From: Paraburkholderia madseniana
GTDB lineage: Bacteria; Pseudomonadota; Gammaproteobacteria; Burkholderiales; Burkholderiaceae
Assembly: GCF_009690905.1 (NCBI RefSeq)
Contig: NZ_VOSW01000097.1
Location: forward strand, 1-35,921
Length of the DNA stretch: 35,921 nucleotides
Direction: 5' to 3'
This document shows positions 32,312 through 35,921 of the stretch, piece after piece (the stretch's first letter is position 1; each line of letters opens with the position of its first letter). Under the pieces are notes generated by a model. That model was not told the DNA's origin. It searched no databases and worked only from the letters and a program-made list of their open reading frames with translations. Position numbers and translations under genes: made by a program.

Positions 32312-32349
32312 TCTGAGGTTTATCCGTAAATTTCGATGAACCTCAGAAT
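32310..32349. promoter_or_regulatory. inverted repeat over the parA start: candidate autoregulatory operator
   Basis: ATTCTGAGGTT (32310-32320) and AACCTCAGAAT (32339-32349) are exact 11-bp inverted repeats separated by 18 bases. The first arm overlaps the parA ATG (32309-32311, minus strand) and the second lies upstream. Two ATACATGAAA direct repeats follow at about 32348-32367. Type Ia ParA proteins bind such repeats near their own promoter. Binding is inferred. Confidence 0.6.
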
Positions 32350-32557
32350 ACATGAAATACATGAAAATTACTCTATAAACGACTGTTTTTATGAAGAGTT
32401 TCTGAAAAACCACGCGTCATTGCTCGTTTCCGATTGACTGGAGTGCGGCCGACAAGCGTAGAGGAGGCACTTCCTGCTCTTCCGGACCGCTGTCACCCCG
32501 CCGTATTGTCGCCGATAGGGCACTGTAGTTCGCGAGCCGTTGGCCAGATGGTCGTTC

Positions 32558-33318
32558 AAGGTGAGGTCGTTTGTGCTAATTCTGAAAGCACTATTGCCAC
32601 GCAATTCGCCCTTTGCACAAAAGTACGGTACATGGTGAGATTCATTGTGCTGTGAACACATCGGCGCGTTACAAGCTTTCTCACTCAGCACAATTGACCT
32701 CACCTTCCTCTCCAATTTTCACCGACCCGCACGAGCAGAGGTTTTTATACTGGTGTCTGTGCGCGAGCTTGCACAAAGAACCTCACCTTCAAACGGATGC
32801 TTCTTTGCGGATCGAAAACGTGTTTCTATTGAAACGGAACAGGAACTGGAGCAACACTGCTGCTCCGCACAATCAACATCACGTCAAGTGACGCTCGCCA
32901 AGTTGCCTCCTGGCAACGGGTTGGTTTGTTTTTTCAAAAATCAAACAACCCAACAAACCAACAGAGGCGTGCGACTTTGTTTATTTTCATACGCTTAGCC
33001 TTCAAAAGGTGAGGTTCGTTGTGACAAAGGTGAGGTCAGATGTGCACGAAGGTGAGTTTCGTTGTGTGGCCAAGGTGAGGCCGGTTCCACACGAAGGTGA
33101 GGTCAGATGTGCGAGATTCGCTCGCGAGTACCAAGGTGAGGTTGGCTGTGCATAGTGGCGCAGGAGCTAACTCCAATCGCACGGGATAAAGGTTTGAGGG
33201 GAAATACGGGTTCATCGTGGTGAGGTTGGTTGTGCTGGGGTGAGGTTCATTGTGCATGGCAGATGAGCGTAGCCTGCAGACAGCCAGTGCGACCGGATGA
33301 TGGTGAGGTTGTATGTGT
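32558..33318. repeat. oriV: iteron array of the replication origin (about 13 copies)
   Basis: A 19-base motif, consensus AAGGTGAGGTTCGTTGTGC, recurs at 32558, 32632, 33006, 33027, 33049, 33072 (degenerate), 33094, 33133, 33217, 33237 and 33300 on the plus strand and, inverted, at 32688 and 32771. GGTGAGG and TGTG are the most conserved blocks. Copies at 33006-33112 are spaced 21-23 bases, two helical turns. The array precedes a Rep_3-type initiator gene and surrounds an AT-rich segment with hairpins, the standard layout of an iteron-controlled theta origin. The whole 32414-33377 interval has no credible gene. Confidence 0.88.
32902..32962. other. hairpin pair and AT-rich segment within the origin
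   Basis: GTTGCC-TCCT-GGCAAC (32902-32917) is followed by GTTGGTTTGTT (32920-32930) and its exact complement AACAAACCAAC (32952-32962). Between them lies TTTTCAAAAATCAAAC, and AT-rich sequence continues to about 32995. It separates the two inverted iterons from the main block and is the best candidate for the DNA unwinding element. Confidence 0.6.
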
Positions 33319-33377
33319 TGACAGCTCACCCACGAATGCTACATTTCCGAAAGCGAAAATGAAGAGCGAATGAGAAT

Positions 33378-34784
33378 ATGGCGGCGGAGGACAATCCGGA
33401 AGAAGGCAAGTCGAAGGTGACACCGCGACAGATGGCGCTCGCGCTGTTCGAGGACATGTTCGATTTGGGCTTGCCCATCAGCGAAGCCAATCGTGAAATC
33501 GGATACCAGCGCAACAACTTCTTCACCCAGGTCGTTAACATGGGGCTGCCGGCGCGGCGCTTTCTTGACGCCGCGTATTTCATTGTCGCCCAGGAGCAGG
33601 AAGCACGAGACCAGTACGATGTTGAGCTGAACTACTTCAAGTGGTTGATGCGCTATGACAGCCGCAATCTCAAGCACTTGCGCACTATCGCGGAAGAAGC
33701 GCAAGACGCGAAAATCCAGGTTACCGATACACCGATCGATCGGGATCCCAACGAAAACGATCTGTGGGTATCAGTCCAGTTGATGGGCATGGTCGGCTTC
33801 CACAGGGGGCGCATTCGATTCGACGTGCACCCTCGGCTGGTTCCGCAAATCCGTGACCCAAAAAAATCCCACTGGTTGAGCCTGCGCATATCAACGGCTT
33901 TTACACGCAGCCTAGCGCGCGCGATCTATGACCAGGTCCTCCCCAGTGTCCCAAATGGCCGAACGGAATGGATACCGCTTGAAGACATGCGAAACTGGCC
34001 TGGCAGAATGGGAGCGAACGCGGCCATCTTCAAATACTTCAAGCGCGACTGGCTAGAACCGGCTGTGCGTGAGATCAATGAGGTGTCGGACATCGAGCTG
34101 TCATATGAGACTAGGACCGAGTCCAGCACGTCGAGGAAAATCGACCGCATAAGGTTCCTCCTCAAGCGCAAGGATACCGCCGACGCTGCGCTGGCTAGCT
34201 TGGCTGACGCCAGTCACCTGTACAAAATTCTCAAAGAAGAATTCAACCTTTCTACCAAGCAGTTCAGCGACATTTCCGAGAACCGCGAAGTCTGGACCGA
34301 TGCGCACATCCAGCAGGCTGTCGAATACACGCGATTCAAGCTCAATCGTGGACAGATAAAAAAGAGTCCCGCCGGCTACCTGATGCGGGCCCTGCGCGAT
34401 AACTGGAAGATGTCTGAAGCCGAGCGGACGATGGTCGAGGTTCAGGCGAAGCTACTTACCGAAGAGACTGAAGCGGAGGTCGTGAAAACCGAAATCCAGA
34501 GTTCGGTCGCACGCAGCATGGCGTCCCGCGAAGAAGAAGTCCGCGCACGCATGAACGAGGAGTCGCGTAAGGGCCGCGAACACTTCAACGCGGCGGACGC
34601 CAAAACCCGCAAAGAACTGGTCCGCGCATGGATTGCATCGAGGGAGGGCAAGCTCATGCTGCGTCGTATGAAGCTCGAGGCCGCAACTGTAGAGGAGGGG
34701 GACATCGTCGCGAATACGGAACTGGTTTGGTACTTGGGGCAATTCGTATTCGGGCGCTTGAATTCTTCTCGCGTATCGGCGTGA
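33378..34784 (+). CDS. rep: Rep_3-type plasmid replication initiator
   Basis: The product is 468 residues from ATG 33378. The central part has initiator winged-helix features: DPNENDLWVSVQLMGMVGFH, RGRIRFDVHPRLVPQIRDPK, SHWLSLRISTAFTRSLARAI and TEWIPLEDMRNWPGRMGANA, the pattern of Rep_3/RepB proteins that bind iterons and open the origin. FKYFKRDWLEPAVREINEVS, followed by IELSYETR, matches the second winged helix. The N-terminal 90 residues and a C-terminal helical, Glu/Arg-rich region (about 345-440) extend beyond small Rep proteins, as in Burkholderiaceae megaplasmids. It starts about 60 bases after the last iteron, allowing autoregulation. Intact and divergent from parAB. Confidence 0.88.
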   Translation: MAAEDNPEEGKSKVTPRQMALALFEDMFDLGLPISEANREIGYQRNNFFTQVVNMGLPARRFLDAAYFIVAQEQEARDQYDVELNYFKWLMRYDSRNLKHLRTIAEEAQDAKIQVTDTPIDRDPNENDLWVSVQLMGMVGFHRGRIRFDVHPRLVPQIRDPKKSHWLSLRISTAFTRSLARAIYDQVLPSVPNGRTEWIPLEDMRNWPGRMGANAAIFKYFKRDWLEPAVREINEVSDIELSYETRTESSTSRKIDRIRFLLKRKDTADAALASLADASHLYKILKEEFNLSTKQFSDISENREVWTDAHIQQAVEYTRFKLNRGQIKKSPAGYLMRALRDNWKMSEAERTMVEVQAKLLTEETEAEVVKTEIQSSVARSMASREEEVRARMNEESRKGREHFNAADAKTRKELVRAWIASREGKLMLRRMKLEAATVEEGDIVANTELVWYLGQFVFGRLNSSRVSA

Positions 34785-34929
34785 ATGTCAACATGACCAA
34801 CTGTGCGTTTTCCAAGCGGTTCGCTGTCGCTATTTTTGAATCGCCGGCGGCCTTAGGATTATCTGGAGTTAAGGGGTCCGTCCTGTTTGCGCGGATGCAC
34901 AGCCGTACGGTAGGGTGGCGTTACCGGCG

Positions 34930-34944
34930 CCCGCGGTCCGCGGG
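34930..34944. repeat. CCCGCGG-T-CCGCGGG palindrome
   Basis: An exact 7-bp inverted repeat around one T lies between rep and the HU-like gene, 34 bases before its ATG. It could be an operator for the HU-like/DUF1016 operon or part of a rep terminator, though no T-run follows. Confidence 0.4.
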
Positions 34945-34977
34945 AACCGCCTCATGAACGCTCGACAGAGATAGACG

Positions 34978-35220
34978 ATGAATAATCAGGAACTGATTGA
35001 TACGGTCGCTGCGGCGACGGAGGCGACCGGCGCGCGTATCGACGCGGCAACCACAGCAGTGGCAAGTGGCGCAACCGTGCAAGTGATCGGTTTCGGTTCG
35101 TTCTCGAGTGGTGAGCACGCCCCACGCGTGGGCCGCAGCGCGGCATCCAGCAAAGCAATCCAGATTCCAGTTGTGAAGACGGCCAGCAAGGTGTTCACGC
35201 AGACGGTGAACGCGTCATGA
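34978..35220 (+). CDS. divergent HU-family DNA-binding protein
   Basis: The product is 80 residues from ATG 34978. MNNQELIDTVAAATEATGAR is a typical HU/IHF N-terminal helix, and GATVQVIGFGSFSSGEHAPR-VGR matches the HU saddle and arm entry (V-x-L-x-G-F-G-x-F). HU proteins have about 90 residues. Here roughly ten are missing between the first helices and the saddle, and the arm tip G-R-N-P-x-T-G is replaced by GRSAASSK. The protein may therefore fold or bind differently. The stop overlaps the ATG of the DUF1016 gene (ATGA), indicating an operon. HU-like genes next to rep are known on megaplasmids as nucleoid or replication helpers. Confidence 0.75.
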   Translation: MNNQELIDTVAAATEATGARIDAATTAVASGATVQVIGFGSFSSGEHAPRVGRSAASSKAIQIPVVKTASKVFTQTVNAS

Positions 35221-35794
35221 CGAAGTCTGATATCGCGCCAGCCGTTTATGCGGGCCTACAACGTGAAATTGCCGACGTGGTGGAGTCAACGCGCGAAGCA
35301 TCGGCCCGCAGTATCAACGCGATGATGACTGCAACCTATTGGGAGATCGGCCGGCGCATCGTGGAATTCGAGCAGGGCGGGGAGGGCCGGGCCGCTTACG
35401 GCGAAGCACTGATCAAGCGACTCGGCGCCGATCTGTCCGAGCGATTCGGACGAGGCTTCGGCTGGCGCAACCTTTCGCAGATGCGCGCGTTTTATCTCAG
35501 CAGGCCGGCCGAGCAGATTTTGCAGACGCTGTCTGCAAAATCCCCGTCCCCCAAAATTGTGCAGACACCGTCTGCAATTTCTGCCGCACGACACCCTTCC
35601 GGATCACCTGCGCGGAACTCACCTGACCTGCATACCGTGGCACAGGCGTTTCCCTTGCCCTGGTCTGCCTACGTGGGCCTGCTGTCGCTCAGAAATCCCG
35701 CAGCGCTTCGGCTGGTCAGTGCGGCAGCTCGACCGGCAGATCGGCAGCCAGTTCTACGAGCGCGTCGCCCTCTCGCACAACAAGGCGGCGATGC
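35217..35794 (+). pseudogene. DUF1016 (YhcG-type, PD-(D/E)XK) gene, 5' part only
   Basis: ATG 35217 opens a typical DUF1016 N-terminal domain: VYAGLQREIADVVESTREAS, MMTATYWEIGRRIVEFEQGG, YGEALIKRLGADLSERFGRG and FGWRNLSQMRAFYL. After two palindrome-encoded LQTLSA-like repeats comes FPLPWSAYVGLLSLRNP. The match then jumps to another frame, GWSVRQLDRQIGSQFYERVA followed by LSHNKAAML, with about 14 residues deleted at the shift. The C-terminal nuclease-like domain is absent because a probable IS21-type end begins at 35795. Intact DUF1016 proteins combine this DNA-binding-like N-terminus with a PD-(D/E)XK fold and occur near restriction or defence genes. Confidence 0.8.
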
Positions 35795-35921
35795 TGTTGA
35801 TTTGCACGGAATCCTGACCCACCCTACGCAGTAGTTTGCATCGAATATTGACCCACGTAGAACACTGACCTGCTCGGCAACGGGCAGGGGAACGGAGTGA
35901 TCGACGTGGCTATATTGAGCA
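35795..35921 (+). mobile_element. left end of an IS21-family-type element with start of istA
   Basis: Following the abrupt end of DUF1016 homology, TGTTGATTTGCACGGAATCC begins a segment with repeated TGACCCAC motifs (about 35815 and 35851) and a related CACTGACCTGC, like the multiple terminal repeats of IS21 elements. GTG 35898, preceded by GGGAACGGA, opens VIDVAILS, the usual start of IstA transposases (M-I-D-x-x-x-L). The window ends eight codons in. The family is inferred from the repeats and this short start. Confidence 0.6.

Noticed and set aside
1..35921. tRNA, rRNA and riboswitch genes
   Set aside because: No cloverleaf-like GTTCRANYC context with CCA-type ends, no rRNA-like conserved blocks and no recognisable riboswitch core were seen; a covariance-model scan would be needed to exclude small RNAs.

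Overview
The window reads as part of a large secondary replicon (megaplasmid or chromid) of a Burkholderia sensu lato member such as Paraburkholderia or Caballeronia. The basis is high GC content with strongly GC-biased third codon positions, many small protein families typical of that group (DUF1488, DUF4142, DUF3175, DUF3008 and DUF3022 types), and a complete plasmid-type replication and partition module. No tools were used: family names come from recognising sequence signatures, so genus and DUF numbers are inferences.

Layout. Positions 1-114 are the 3' end of an IS5-type transposase. Positions 188-9510 carry a run of small stress-associated and envelope genes: a SET-domain remnant, a glycine-rich membrane protein, DUF1488, DUF4142, a PfpI/DJ-1 protein, topoisomerase IB, two small lipoprotein or secreted candidates, a PRC-barrel protein, DUF3175, a CPA1 cation/proton antiporter and a SYLF lipoprotein. 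Positions 9799-13930 are decayed: a LigD polymerase-domain remnant abuts a 5'-truncated HiPIP, followed by a poorly coding 0.9 kb, an intact putative glycosyltransferase, a DUF3022-type gene with an in-frame stop, a tiny lipoprotein gene and two head-to-head broken response regulators. Positions 13995-22288 hold an isoaspartyl methyltransferase, DUF3008, a broken acyltransferase, a SulP transporter, a small secreted protein, a truncated YihY gene and a large AsmA-like gene.

Positions 22595-28926 are a mobile, mosaic zone: a truncated IS6 element, a transglutaminase-like gene, the 5' end of a probable formate/nitrite transporter gene, then a TniQ-like zinc protein, several uncharacterised small genes and a frameshifted tyrosine recombinase.

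Positions 29833-34784 are the replicon core: four alternating 15-bp near-palindromes (candidate parS), parB and parA on the minus strand with a perfect inverted repeat across the parA start, about 13 iterons around an AT-rich hairpin region (candidate oriV), and a Rep_3-type initiator gene on the plus strand. Next come a divergent HU-like gene and a DUF1016 nuclease-like gene apparently cut at about 35795 by an IS21-type element whose istA begins at about 35898 and leaves the window.

Two themes stand out. The first is the partition/origin module with an unusual candidate centromere. The second is a high density of single-base frameshifts and nonsense changes in accessory genes, while rep, parA, parB, asmA, the SulP gene and topoisomerase IB are open throughout. 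That fits either real decay of dispensable cargo or local assembly error, which read mapping would separate.
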